From: Microbacterium sp.
GTDB taxonomy: Bacteria; Actinomycetota; Actinomycetes; Actinomycetales; Microbacteriaceae
Length of the DNA: 64,000 nt
Assembly: GCF_031180975.1 (NCBI RefSeq)
Contig: NZ_JAPSLI010000005.1
Coordinates: forward strand, 124,001 to 188,000
Direction of reading: 5' to 3'
Positions within the stretch are counted from its first letter, which is position 1. Each line of letters starts with the position of its first letter. Below are positions 25,410-34,450 of this stretch, piece by piece. The notes under the pieces were generated by a model. The model searched no databases. It saw nothing but the letters and a program-made list of their open reading frames with translations, and was not told where the DNA came from. The position numbers and the translations under genes are program-made.

Positions 25410-26422
25410 GAGCGTCCTCCATCGTCCTTGCCGCCGGTGAGCCGGTTCACGACGAACACGGCGGCGGCGAACAGCAGCGTGATCACGGCGAGCACGACGC
25501 CCATCGCACTGGCCAGACCGAACTGACCCTTCTCGAAGGCGGTCCGGAACAGGTACTGGCTCATGACCAGCGTGCTGTTGGCGGGGCCGCCCGTCGCGTT
25601 CAGCGCCGCCATGTAGACGAACGCGTCGAGGGCGAGGATGCCGATGTAGATGTACGCGGTCTGCACGTTGTCGCGGATCAGCGGGAGAATGATCGAGAAG
25701 ATCGTCCGCACCCGGCCGGCGCCGTCCAGACGCGCCGCCTCGAACGTCTCAGCGGGGATGCCCTTGATCGCCGCGATGAACAGCACCATGTAGAAGCCGA
25801 CCATGCCCCACACGATGACGAAGATCGACGCGCCCATCGCGGTGCGCTCGTCGCCGAGCCAGGCGAACTCGTTCGTGTCGATGCCGATCGCACCCAGCAG
25901 GCCGTTCAGCAGCCCGCCGGGGGAGTAGATCAGCGCCCACAGGATGCCGATCACGATCGCGGGGATGACGTACGGGAAGAACGACACCACGCGGTAGAAG
26001 CTCGACCCGCCGAGACCGCGGACCTGGCCGCTGCTGGGACCGCCGACGGTGATCATGCTCGCGAAGATGAGGGCGATGGTGAGCGTGATCAGCGGTACGA
26101 GCACCGCGAGCAGGATGTTGTTCCCCATCGCTTTCACGAAGGTGGGGTCCTGGAACAGCCTGACGAAGTTGTTCAGGCCGACGAACGCCATGTTCGGCGA
26201 GAAGCCGGTCCAGTTGGTCATCGAGTAGTAGACCGCCTGGATGAACGGCGAGATCACGAACACCAGGAAGATCGCGACCGGCAGACCCAGGAACACCAGC
26301 AGGAACGACACATAATCGAGCGTCAGCTTGCGCCGCCGGGGGCGGGGCGCCCTGCGGCGCCCCGCCTTCGTGGCGGTCACGGCGACGGTATCGAGTACCG
26401 CATCCGTTCCCGCGCCGCTCAT
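25406..26422 (-). CDS. ngcF: Carbohydrate ABC transporter permease, NgcF-like
   Basis: A 338-residue MalF-type permease. YVSFLLVFLGLPVAIFLVFVISPFIQAVYYSMTNWTG is helix 1 with its loop, and the coupling loop is ETFEAARLDGAGRVRTIFSIILPLI. TGGPANSTLVMSQYLFRTAF is common in actinobacterial sugar permeases. Start ATG 26422 overlaps the binding-protein stop as ATGA; the longer open frame upstream is a shadow inside the binding-protein gene. Confidence 0.88.
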   Translation of the reverse strand: MSGAGTDAVLDTVAVTATKAGRRRAPRPRRRKLTLDYVSFLLVFLGLPVAIFLVFVISPFIQAVYYSMTNWTGFSPNMAFVGLNNFVRLFQDPTFVKAMGNNILLAVLVPLITLTIALIFASMITVGGPSSGQVRGLGGSSFYRVVSFFPYVIPAIVIGILWALIYSPGGLLNGLLGAIGIDTNEFAWLGDERTAMGASIFVIVWGMVGFYMVLFIAAIKGIPAETFEAARLDGAGRVRTIFSIILPLIRDNVQTAYIYIGILALDAFVYMAALNATGGPANSTLVMSQYLFRTAFEKGQFGLASAMGVVLAVITLLFAAAVFVVNRLTGGKDDGGRS

Positions 26423-27837
26423 TTGATCTCGATCTTCGTGACGGAGTCGTCGTTGCGGATCTTGTCGGTCAGGTCCTGCAGCTGCTTGGTGATGGTGGCC
26501 ACGTCCATCTTGCCGTCGAGGAACGAGTTCCAGATCGGCAGCTGGTCGGAGTTCATCCCGTACAGGTTGAACGACTTGATCGTGAAGACGTTCTCGCCGG
26601 CCTCCGCGAGCAGCTTGCCCTGCGACTGCAGCGCGGTGGAGCCGAAGCCGTCCTCGGGCACGGTGCCCTTGACGATGGTCGGCGCGAGCTTCTCCTTCGC
26701 GAACGCGGTCGCCGACTCCTTCGACAGCATGGTCCGCAGCAGCTCCTTGCCGCCCGCGGGGTTCTTGCTGTTGGAGGGGACGATGAACGGCTCGCCGGCC
26801 TCGGCGCGCATGGTGCCCTTGGGCGTCGACTGGTTGCCGTCCAGCGGCAGCTCGGCGATGCCCATCATCTTGAAGCCCTCGGCGGTCTGCGACTTCATCT
26901 CGTTCTCGATCCACGAGCCCGAGGGGTACAGCAGCGCCTCCTGCTTGTTGCTCCACTGCGCCTGCGCCTCGGTGAACTGCGTGCCCGATCCGCCCGGCTT
27001 GACGTAGCCGGAGGTGATCAGCTCGTGCAGCACCTCGAGCACGCCCTGGATCGCCGGGTGCGACCAGCAGCCCTCCTCGAGGTTCTCGAGCGGGATCCGC
27101 ACGTCGTCGCCGGCCTGGATGACCGCCGAGTCGACCACCATCGTCTGGTAGTAGGTCGCGGCCTCCTTGCCCCACAGGAACAGGTACTTGCCCTTCTCCT
27201 TGGCCGCCGCGCCCAGCGCCGGCAGGTCCTGCCAGCTGGTCGGCACCTTCCAGCCGTTCTGCTCGAACAGGCTGGCCGAGTACCAGATGCCGTACACGGT
27301 CATCACGTAGTTCAGGGCCTTGAACTTGCCGTCGAACGTGCCGGGGGCCTCGACGCCGGCGAACAGCGTGTCGCGGATCGTCTCGCCCTCGAGGTTCTTG
27401 GCGTCGAGGACGTCATCGAGCTCTTCGAGCTGGTCGAGGATGGTGTTCCAGCCGATCGAGTTCGCACCGGAGTTGTCGATCAGGTCCGGCGGGTTGCCGC
27501 CCACGAACCGGGGCTGCAGCTCCTGCGCGATCTTGGTGGAGGGCGAGACCTTGACGGTGACGCCTTCCAGCGCCTCGTTGCCCTCCATGATCTTCGCAGC
27601 GTTCTCGACGTAGTCCACGCCGTAGCCGCCGTTGAAGATGACCGCGTCGACCTTCGAGTTCGCCGCGACGCCGAACGGGTTGTCGGCGGTGACCTCGCCC
27701 TTCGGGCCGGCGTTCCCGCCGCCTCCGCCGGGTGCGGCGCAGGATGCCAGGGTCATGCCGAACGGCAGCAGCATCGCTGCAGCGGCCGCGCCGCGCAGCA
27801 GGCCACGCCGGCTGATGGATGCTTCGTTGGGTTCCAT
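26419..27837 (-). CDS. ngcE: N-acetylglucosamine/diacetylchitobiose-type substrate-binding lipoprotein, NgcE-like
   Basis: A 472-residue extracytoplasmic binding protein. The N-terminus SRRGLLRGAAAAAM with a hydrophobic run ending LASC is a twin-arginine-like lipoprotein signal. DNPFGV, VIFNGGYGVDYV and LQPRFVGGNPPDLIDNSG match the NgcE group of Streptomyces as I remember it. The RpiR regulator, SIS protein and GlcNAc-type kinase next door support the same substrate. ATG 27837 is preferred because GGAAGG lies seven bases upstream; ATG 27843 is too close to it. Confidence 0.88.
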   Translation of the reverse strand: MEPNEASISRRGLLRGAAAAAMLLPFGMTLASCAAPGGGGGNAGPKGEVTADNPFGVAANSKVDAVIFNGGYGVDYVENAAKIMEGNEALEGVTVKVSPSTKIAQELQPRFVGGNPPDLIDNSGANSIGWNTILDQLEELDDVLDAKNLEGETIRDTLFAGVEAPGTFDGKFKALNYVMTVYGIWYSASLFEQNGWKVPTSWQDLPALGAAAKEKGKYLFLWGKEAATYYQTMVVDSAVIQAGDDVRIPLENLEEGCWSHPAIQGVLEVLHELITSGYVKPGGSGTQFTEAQAQWSNKQEALLYPSGSWIENEMKSQTAEGFKMMGIAELPLDGNQSTPKGTMRAEAGEPFIVPSNSKNPAGGKELLRTMLSKESATAFAKEKLAPTIVKGTVPEDGFGSTALQSQGKLLAEAGENVFTIKSFNLYGMNSDQLPIWNSFLDGKMDVATITKQLQDLTDKIRNDDSVTKIEIK

Positions 27838-27887
27838 CTTCATACCTTCCGTTGTGATGTGGGTTCGGGGGTGGGTCTCAGTGGGCG

Positions 27888-28640
27888 TCAGGCGCCGCGC
27901 CGGATGCGACCGGCGTAGCGGTCCTCGAGCACGGAGTTGTGCTCGTCGCCGCCGGGGATGTTCGCGGAGATGTACATCGGGGGCGTCTCGCCGCGCTCGG
28001 CGATGGTGCGGGCCACGCCCAGCGTCAGCAGCTGGGCGATGAACGCGGCGGTGATCGACGAGATCGCGCCGGCGGAGATGCCGTCCGCCACCTCGAGAGT
28101 CACGTCGCCGTACGGGGCGAGGTTGTCGATGACGACGTCGGCCACCTCGCTGAGCCGCTTGCCGCTGGGATGCTTCGGCTCGACGCGCGCGGTGTGCTCC
28201 AGGCTCGTGACCGCGATGACGGCATGCCCGCGCTCCTTCGCCCACAGTGCGGCGCCGACGATCGAGCCGTTCACGCCGGAGTTCGACGCGATCACGAACA
28301 CGTCGCCTTCTCCGACCGGCACCGTCGCCATCAGCTCGTCGACCACCCACGGCTCGCGCTCCAGCGATCCGGTGAGGACGTCGACGGTGCGCTCGCCGTG
28401 CAGCACGATGTCGCGCAGCGCGATGCGGTTCGTCGGGATCAGCCCGCCCGCGCGGCCCGCGATCTCCATCGCGAACGCCTCGGAGTGCCCGGTGCCGAAG
28501 GCGTGGATCACGCCGCCGGCGTCGAGGGCGCCCACGAGCAAGGACACGGCACGGTCGAGGGCGCCGGCCTCGGCGTCGCTCGCCAGCCGCTCGAGACGGG
28601 TGGTCGCCTCGCGCAGCAGATCAGTGGGGGTTGCGGTCAT
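27888..28640 (-). CDS. SIS-domain sugar phosphate protein (UPF0309 type)
   Basis: A 250-residue SIS-domain protein. Phosphosugar-binding segments are HAFGTGHSEAFAMEI and IASNSGVNGSIVGAALWAKERGH. Members near GlcNAc genes are thought to act on amino-sugar phosphates, as isomerase or lyase; the precise reaction is not established. A strong AGGAGGAG precedes the ATG. The start overlaps the regulator stop as ATGA, and ngcE starts 50 bp after its end. Confidence 0.88.
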   Translation of the reverse strand: MTATPTDLLREATTRLERLASDAEAGALDRAVSLLVGALDAGGVIHAFGTGHSEAFAMEIAGRAGGLIPTNRIALRDIVLHGERTVDVLTGSLEREPWVVDELMATVPVGEGDVFVIASNSGVNGSIVGAALWAKERGHAVIAVTSLEHTARVEPKHPSGKRLSEVADVVIDNLAPYGDVTLEVADGISAGAISSITAAFIAQLLTLGVARTIAERGETPPMYISANIPGGDEHNSVLEDRYAGRIRRGA

Positions 28641-29575
28641 CGACTCTCCTCCTGGAGGTGGGCGGTGGGCTTCGGGGCGCGGGCGGGACGCCGGTGGGCG
28701 GAGACCGCCATGGCGCTCGCCGCGAGTCGGGTGGACGCAGCGGCGAACATCTGCTGCGCCACCAGCAGGTACAGCAGGTCCAGCACGAGCAGCTGGGAGT
28801 GCTTCACCGACAGGTCGTCCGGGCGCAGGTACCTGGTCGGCGCTGCGGTGGCGAGGGCCACGTCCGCGAGGCCCGCCAGCCACGATTCCGCATCGTGCGT
28901 GATGGCCACGGTGAACGCACCGGACGCGCCGGCCTGCGACAGCATCTGCACGGTCTCCTCGGTGCGGCCGGTGCTGGAGATGCCGATCGCCACGGAGTCG
29001 GCGTTCTGCAGCACCGCGCTGGTGAGTCCGTCGTGGACGTCCGACCAGGCGTGCGCGCTGACCCCGATGCGGTACAGCCGCCCCTGGAACTCCCTGGCGA
29101 TGACGCCGCTGCCGCCGACGCCGTAGATGTCCACGTGGCGGCTGGTGGCGATCGCATCGGCCACGCGCAGCACGAGATCGAGGTCGAGCTTCGCGGCGGT
29201 GGACTCCAGGCTCTCCACGTGCAGGGCGACAAGGGTCTGCAGCACCTTGCCCGGCTCGTCGTCGGGCGCGAACTCCTGGCCGATGTCGGCCTGCCAGCTC
29301 TCGTCCGCATCGCCGCGGCCGATCTCGCTGGCGACGCCGACCCGGAACTGGGTGTAGCCGTCGAAGCCGAGCGCCCGGCAGAAGCGGGTGACGGTGGCGG
29401 GGGAGGTGCCGGCGCGGTCCGCGAGCTCGGTGATGGTCAGCTCGACCGGCGCGGCGGGGTGCTCGGTGACGACATCCGCGATCTTGCTCATCGCCGTCGG
29501 CATCGAGCGGCGGCGCGCGGCGATGCGCCGGGCGATCGTCATCCCGTTGCCGTTGTCACTGGACCGTGGCACCAT
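28637..29575 (-). CDS. MurR/RpiR family transcriptional regulator
   Basis: A 312-residue regulator. An N-terminal helix-turn-helix (about residues 25-85, with ITELADRAGTSPATVTRFCRALGF) binds DNA, and a C-terminal SIS domain (about 135-265, with DIYGVGGSGVIAREF and GISSTGRTEETV) senses a phosphosugar. It is the first gene of the uptake operon and probably represses its own promoter. ATG 29575 has AGGAGG only two bases away; GTG 29572 would have better spacing and removes one residue. Confidence 0.92.
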   Translation of the reverse strand: MVPRSSDNGNGMTIARRIAARRRSMPTAMSKIADVVTEHPAAPVELTITELADRAGTSPATVTRFCRALGFDGYTQFRVGVASEIGRGDADESWQADIGQEFAPDDEPGKVLQTLVALHVESLESTAAKLDLDLVLRVADAIATSRHVDIYGVGGSGVIAREFQGRLYRIGVSAHAWSDVHDGLTSAVLQNADSVAIGISSTGRTEETVQMLSQAGASGAFTVAITHDAESWLAGLADVALATAAPTRYLRPDDLSVKHSQLLVLDLLYLLVAQQMFAAASTRLAASAMAVSAHRRPARAPKPTAHLQEESR

Positions 29576-29611
29576 TGCCTCCTGTTGCCCCGGGGAGCTC
29601 TCCCCGTTGGG

Positions 29612-29644
29612 ATGAAAACTATTCTCATGCGACGAAAACGTCAA
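29612..29644 (-). promoter_or_regulatory. Promoter with RpiR-type operator for the GlcNAc operon
   Basis: On the minus strand TTGACG (29644-29639) and TAGTTT (29621-29616) are separated by exactly 17 nt. Positions 29612-29628 form a 17-bp palindrome ATGAAAA-CTA-TTCTCAT with one mismatch, like known RpiR sites. It covers the -10 box, which suits repression by the regulator encoded 37 bp downstream. The kinase starts 34 bp away on the other side, so one site may control both directions. Confidence 0.7.
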
Positions 29645-29661
29645 ATAGGAGCGCATCACGA

Positions 29662-30645
29662 ATGAGTCACGAATCGCTCCTGGTGGGGATCGACGCCGGC
29701 GGCACCTCGACCAGGGCGGTGCTCGTGGACAGCGCCGGACGGTGCCTCGGCTACGGGGTGGGCGGCCGGGGCAACCCCGTCTCCGCCGGCCCTGAACGCG
29801 CCGCGCAGGGCGTCCTCGACGCGGTGTGTCGCGCGCTGGAGCCCGCCGGGCGGCAGCTTGCCGAGGTGTCCGCGGTGACCGCCGCCATGGCGGGCATGCG
29901 AGCGACCGGGGGTGTCGCCTGGCTGCACGGACCGCTCGCCGCCGCCGGCTTCACCGGTCGTCTCGCCTTCGAATCCGACCTGCTGGCGGCGTACTTCAGC
30001 GGCTCGGCCGCACCGTTCGGCTACGCGCTGGTTTCGGGCACCGGCGCGTGCGTGGTGCGCGTGCAGGACGGGCGTATCGACGGCACCGGCGACGGGCTCG
30101 GCTGGCTGCTGGGCGACCGCGGCAGCGGATTCTGGATCGGTCACGCCGTGGCCATGGCCGCCGTCCAGGACCTCGATTCCACCGGGCCCGCCACCGCCCT
30201 CACCGACCACGTGCTCGGGCACTACGGCATCCCGCGCACCACGGTGATCGACGAGGGCAGGCCGCAGGAGCTGGGGCGCCTCGTCGAGGTGCTGTACGCC
30301 CATGCGCCGATCGAGCTGGCAGCGCTCGCGCCGTACGCGTTCGCCGAACCGGATGCCGTCGCCGCGGCGATCCTGGAGCAGGCGGGCACCCACCTCGCCG
30401 ACACGCTGTCCGCCGTGCTCACCGCGCCGGGCCCGCTCGTCGTCGGCGGCAGCGTGCTCGCGCGCAGCGGTCCGGTGCAGGACGCATTCCGCGCCCGGCT
30501 CGGCGAGGCGGCCAAGCGGCTCGACATCCGCCCGGTCGGCGACGGGGCGGTGGGCGCCGCGTTCCTCGCCCTGCGCGGGGCGGGAGCGCGTGCCGACGAG
30601 CAGACGCTGCGGACCCTGACGGAGACGCTGGCCGAGCTGCGCTGA
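29662..30645 (+). CDS. BadF/BadG family kinase, probable N-acetylglucosamine kinase
   Basis: A 327-residue protein of the actin-like ATPase fold. Phosphate 1 is GIDAGGTSTRAVLVDS, phosphate 2 is SGTGACVVRV and the adenosine motif is LVVGGSVL. GDRGSGFWIG is the typical N-acetylglucosamine kinase segment. It should phosphorylate GlcNAc or a similar amino sugar imported by the divergent NgcEFG-like system. AGGAG lies 10 bases before the ATG. The gene is divergent from the regulator across an 86-bp control region. Confidence 0.88.
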   Translation: MSHESLLVGIDAGGTSTRAVLVDSAGRCLGYGVGGRGNPVSAGPERAAQGVLDAVCRALEPAGRQLAEVSAVTAAMAGMRATGGVAWLHGPLAAAGFTGRLAFESDLLAAYFSGSAAPFGYALVSGTGACVVRVQDGRIDGTGDGLGWLLGDRGSGFWIGHAVAMAAVQDLDSTGPATALTDHVLGHYGIPRTTVIDEGRPQELGRLVEVLYAHAPIELAALAPYAFAEPDAVAAAILEQAGTHLADTLSAVLTAPGPLVVGGSVLARSGPVQDAFRARLGEAAKRLDIRPVGDGAVGAAFLALRGAGARADEQTLRTLTETLAELR

Positions 30646-30680
30646 GCGGGGACGCGGCGGACGCCGGCAGCCGAGTGTGC

Positions 30681-30758
30681 ACAACTCAGGAGATCCTGGC
30701 CGAATCGGCGCGCGAACACGGGTTCGCGGACCGGAAGCCCCGGTATCTCCTGAGTTGT
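30681..30758. repeat. 78-bp inverted-repeat element
   Basis: The outer arms are a perfect 14-bp inverted repeat (ACAACTCAGGAGAT at 30681-30694 and its complement at 30745-30758). Inside, CGCGAA-CACGGG-TTCGCG (30711-30728) forms a second hairpin. It lies between the kinase and argS. It may terminate the kinase transcript, but its nested structure looks more like a dispersed intergenic element. Confidence 0.75.
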
Positions 30759-30814
30759 GAACGGCCGCCCGGCGGCCAGGGCGACGCGGCGCCGGCAACT
30801 AGACTGGAGCATCT

Positions 30815-32479
30815 ATGAGCCCCGAATCCCTCTCCACAGCCGTCCTCGACGTTCTCGAACCGATCGCGGCGCGTCGACGTCCGGACGAGGATCTGGGCCT
30901 CACGCCATCCGACATCGTCCTCGACCGCCCCCGCAACCGCGAGCACGGCGACTGGGCGACGAACATCGCGATGCGCCTCGCGAAGCGGCTCGGCACCAGC
31001 CCGCGCGAGTTGGCCGACGAGATCGCCGGTGCGCTCGGCGCGATCGACGGCGTCGCCGCCGTCGAGGTCGCCGGACCCGGGTTCATCAACATCCGGCTCG
31101 AGGCCGGAGCCGCCGGTGCGCTGGCGAAGACGATCGTCGACGCCGGGCCGGCGTACGGCAGCAACGACTCCCAGGCGGGCCGCTCGATCAACGTCGAGTT
31201 CGTCAGCGCCAACCCGACCGGGCCGCTGCACATCGGGCACACCCGCTGGGCGGCGCTCGGCGACGCGATCGCCCGGCTGCTCGCGGCCTCCGGCGCCACC
31301 GTGGCACGGGAGTTCTACATCAACGACGCCGGCGCCCAGATGGAGCGTTTCGCCGCCTCGATCGTCGCCGCGGCCAAGGGCGAGCCGACCCCCGAGGGCG
31401 GCTACGTCGGCAGCTACATCGCCGACCTCGCCCAGCGCGTGATCGCCGCGCGACCCGTCTTCCTCGACCTCCCCGACGCCGAGCAGCTGCTCGTCGCCCG
31501 CGAACTCGGCTACGAGTACCAGCTCGCCGAGCAGAAGGAGTCGCTGGCGAAGTTCAACGTGCACTTCGACGTGTGGTTCTCCGAGCGCGAGCTGCACGCC
31601 AAACGGGAGGACGGCACGAGTCTGGTCGACCGGGCCGTGGACCGCCTGCGCGCCCAGGGGCACGTGTTCGACCGGGACGACGCGGTGTGGGTGCGCACCA
31701 CCGACTTCGGCGATGACAAGGACCGCGTGATCCGCCGCTCCAACGGCGAGTATACCTACTTCGCGGCCGACGCGGCGTACTACCTCGACAAGGGCGACCG
31801 CGGCTTCGAGCACAAGATCTACTTGCTCGGCGCCGACCACCACGGCTACGTGCACCGCCTCAAGGCCCTCGCCGGCGCGGCGGGCGACGACCCGGACAAG
31901 GACATCGAGGTGCTCATCGGCCAACTGGTGTCGGTCGGCGGCGCCCGGCTGTCCAAGCGGGCCGGCAACATCATCGAGATGGACGACCTGCGGGAGTGGC
32001 TCGGCACCGACGCGCTGCGCTACTCGCTGGAGCGCTACCCGGCCGATTCGCCGCTCGCCCTCGATCCTGAGCTGCTGCAGAAACGCACCAACGACAACCC
32101 GGTGTTCTACGTGCAGTACGCGCACGCCCGCACCCACAACGTGGCGCGCAACGCGGTCGACTCGGGCGTGGACCGGTCGGAGTTCGCTCCCGAGCTGCTC
32201 ACCCACGAGACCGAGAGCGCGCTGCTCGGCGCGCTGCAGGAGTTCCCGCGGATCGTGGGCTTCGCCGCCGAGGTGCGCGAACCGCACCGGGTCGCCCGCT
32301 ACCTCGAGGAGCTCGCCGGCCTGTACCACCGCTGGTACGACAACTGCCGCGTGATCCCGAAGGGCGACGAGCCGATCGAGACCGTGCACCGCACCCGACT
32401 GTGGCTCAACGACGCCACCGGACAGGTGCTGCGCAACGGCCTCGCCCTGCTCGGCGTGTCGGCGCCGGAGCGGATGTGA
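30815..32479 (+). CDS. argS: Arginyl-tRNA synthetase
   Basis: A 554-residue class I synthetase that charges tRNA-Arg. The HIGH motif is in SANPTGPLHIGHTRWAA, and the KMSKS position reads LSKRAGN. GADHHGYVHRL and the C-terminal DALRP-type anticodon domain (LLGALQEFPRIVGFA, LAGLYHRWYDNCRV) are intact. Start ATG 30815 lies nine bases after a -10-like TAGACT (30800-30805), suggesting a leaderless transcript. The next gene starts within its stop codon. Confidence 0.97.
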   Translation: MSPESLSTAVLDVLEPIAARRRPDEDLGLTPSDIVLDRPRNREHGDWATNIAMRLAKRLGTSPRELADEIAGALGAIDGVAAVEVAGPGFINIRLEAGAAGALAKTIVDAGPAYGSNDSQAGRSINVEFVSANPTGPLHIGHTRWAALGDAIARLLAASGATVAREFYINDAGAQMERFAASIVAAAKGEPTPEGGYVGSYIADLAQRVIAARPVFLDLPDAEQLLVARELGYEYQLAEQKESLAKFNVHFDVWFSERELHAKREDGTSLVDRAVDRLRAQGHVFDRDDAVWVRTTDFGDDKDRVIRRSNGEYTYFAADAAYYLDKGDRGFEHKIYLLGADHHGYVHRLKALAGAAGDDPDKDIEVLIGQLVSVGGARLSKRAGNIIEMDDLREWLGTDALRYSLERYPADSPLALDPELLQKRTNDNPVFYVQYAHARTHNVARNAVDSGVDRSEFAPELLTHETESALLGALQEFPRIVGFAAEVREPHRVARYLEELAGLYHRWYDNCRVIPKGDEPIETVHRTRLWLNDATGQVLRNGLALLGVSAPERM

Positions 32480-33240
32480 CCGCAACGGCGCGCACCGCAC
32501 GCAGGAGGCGGCCCTGGATCGCCCTCGTCGTCGTGCTCGCGGTGGTCGCCGCGCTCGTCGTCGCCGCCGAAGTCGCGGCGCGCGCGATCGTCCCCGGCAT
32601 CGTGCGCTCGATCGTCATCGAGCAGCTCGACCTCCCCGCCGACCAGCAGCTGGACGTCGAGGTCTCCGGCATCCTGCTCCCGCAGCTGATCGCCGGCCGT
32701 CTCGACCAGCTGCACCTCGCGTCCGGGAAGGTCACGCTCGGCGGCGTCACCGGGTCCGCGGACGTCACCGCGACTGACGTGCCGGTCTCCGGCGGGGAGC
32801 TCGGCTCGGCGTCCGGCACGGTCTCCATCGATCAGGCGCAGCTGCAGGCGCTGCTGGCGGGCTCGGAGCTCCCGATCGACGAGATCGCGCTCGACGAGCC
32901 GAACGTCACCGTCACCGGCAGCGTCGACGTGCTCGGCAGGGCGGTGCCGGTCGGCCTCACGGCGACGCCGGGAGCGGATGCCGGGGAGCTGCTGCTCACC
33001 CCGGTGTCGGCGTCCCTCGCGGGCAACGAGATCGACCTGCAGCGACTCGGCTCTCTGCTCGGCGCGGCGGGCGCGCGGCTCACCGACACGCAGCGGCTGT
33101 GCATCGCCGACCGGCTCCCCGCGGGGATCACCCTGACCGGGCTGCGTGTCGACGGTGAGCGCGCCGTCATCGACATCGCCGCCGACGGGCGCATCGCGGT
33201 CGATCCCGCTCTGCTCGAGAACGGCACCTGCTCAGGCTGA
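32476..33240 (+). CDS. DUF2993 family membrane-anchored or secreted protein
   Basis: A 254-residue protein. An Arg-rich start and long hydrophobic helix (about 12-35) anchor it or act as signal. The rest resembles DUF2993: LDVEVSGILLPQLIAGRLDQLHL, VTGSADVTATDVPV, and repeated beta-rich blocks. Such proteins are suspected lipid-binding tubular domains; the function is unproven. GTG 32476 overlaps the argS stop. Its end overlaps the convergent next gene by nine bases. Confidence 0.82.
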   Translation: MTATARTARRRRPWIALVVVLAVVAALVVAAEVAARAIVPGIVRSIVIEQLDLPADQQLDVEVSGILLPQLIAGRLDQLHLASGKVTLGGVTGSADVTATDVPVSGGELGSASGTVSIDQAQLQALLAGSELPIDEIALDEPNVTVTGSVDVLGRAVPVGLTATPGADAGELLLTPVSASLAGNEIDLQRLGSLLGAAGARLTDTQRLCIADRLPAGITLTGLRVDGERAVIDIAADGRIAVDPALLENGTCSG

Positions 33241-34326
33241 CGGCTCCGGCCGCGCGGCCGGCCGGTCGCCGTCGGGCGCCGGATCCTCACCGCGCTCCTT
33301 CGCCACCGCCGCCTGCGCGGTGCGCAGTGTCTCGGTCGCCGTCCTGACGTCCTGCTCCGCGCGCCGCAGCGCGTGCTCCGCGAGGGTCTGGGCGCCGTAG
33401 CGCTCGGCGACCCTGTCGTGCTCCTCATCGACGCCGACGGAGATGAACGCGCTGGCGAGCAGGATGACCTGCGTCGACAGGTTCAGCCACAGCAGCAGCG
33501 CCAGCAGCGACGCGAACGACGCGAGCAGCGGGTTCGACTTCGCTCCGCCGACGAACAGGCTGGACAGCTCCTGCAGCACCAGCAGGGCGACCGCACCGAG
33601 CGCGGCGCCGAACCAGAGGGAGCGTGCCGACGGGCGCAGCCCCGACAGCATCCGGAAGGCGACGGCGATGAGCACAGCGTTCAGCGCGAACACGACCAGC
33701 AACGACAGCACCCGCACCGACCAGAAGACCACGGTGGAATCCTCGGGCAGGCCCACCAGGCCCGCGAACCACTTCACGAGCAGCTCGCCGGTGAACGTGA
33801 TCGCCGCCGAGGCGACGAACGTGCCCGCGATGATGAGCGACAGCGTCAGGTTGCGCAGCACCACCAGGTACCACGCCACGTCGATGGTCATCGTGCCGGC
33901 CATCGTGCGGATCGCGATGCGCAGCGAGCCGATGGCGCCCAGCGCCGATCCGATCAGGGCGACGAGCGAGATGATCCCGGCGATCGACAGCCCGGCGGGC
34001 GCGCGGATGCTGTCCAGGTCGACCACCCCGCCGCCACCGTCGTCGGTCTTGATGAGCCCCGGTACCGCGGAGTCCACGGCCGAGACGACGGCCGTCCAGG
34101 CCACGTCGTCGCCGGTGAGCCACAGCGCGGCGATCGAGAATCCCAGCAGAACACCGGCGAACACGCTGAACAGCGCGCGGTAGGTCACCGCGTCAGCGAG
34201 CACCGGGCCGCGTCGTTCGGTGTACAGCAGCGCCGCTCGCACGATCCGCCATCTCAGCGCCCGGCGGACCACCGCCGCCATCGTGCGCGGAAGGAATCCC
34301 GCCTTCTCCGATCCAGCCGACTTCAT
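33232..34326 (-). CDS. YihY/BrkB family inner-membrane protein
   Basis: A 364-residue protein with about six transmembrane helices. VLADAVTYRALFSVFAGVLLGFS matches the conserved first helix of the YihY/virulence-factor-BrkB family. The middle WLNLSTQVILLASAFI is also conserved. The C-terminal 60 residues are charged and cytoplasmic. The family has no established activity. It is transcribed against argS and lysA, breaking that gene pair. The leader 34327-34369 is short. Confidence 0.9.
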   Translation of the reverse strand: MKSAGSEKAGFLPRTMAAVVRRALRWRIVRAALLYTERRGPVLADAVTYRALFSVFAGVLLGFSIAALWLTGDDVAWTAVVSAVDSAVPGLIKTDDGGGGVVDLDSIRAPAGLSIAGIISLVALIGSALGAIGSLRIAIRTMAGTMTIDVAWYLVVLRNLTLSLIIAGTFVASAAITFTGELLVKWFAGLVGLPEDSTVVFWSVRVLSLLVVFALNAVLIAVAFRMLSGLRPSARSLWFGAALGAVALLVLQELSSLFVGGAKSNPLLASFASLLALLLWLNLSTQVILLASAFISVGVDEEHDRVAERYGAQTLAEHALRRAEQDVRTATETLRTAQAAVAKERGEDPAPDGDRPAARPEPSA

Positions 34327-34369
34327 GATCCCTCACCCTAGCCAGGCGCTCCCGTGCGGGCCGGAGGGG

Positions 34370-34402
34370 TTGACATCGCCCGCGCGGACGGTGCCCTAGA
34401 AT
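34370..34402 (+). promoter_or_regulatory. Possible lysA promoter
   Basis: TTGACA (34370-34375) is followed by TAGAAT (34397-34402), about 48 bp before the lysA start. The 21-nt spacer is too long for a standard promoter, so the good -10 may be used with another -35, and the TTGACA may be chance. Confidence 0.4.
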
Positions 34403-34450
34403 CGGGGTCAGCCTCGTCGCACCCGTCATCCGGCGAGAAACCCTTCACGA

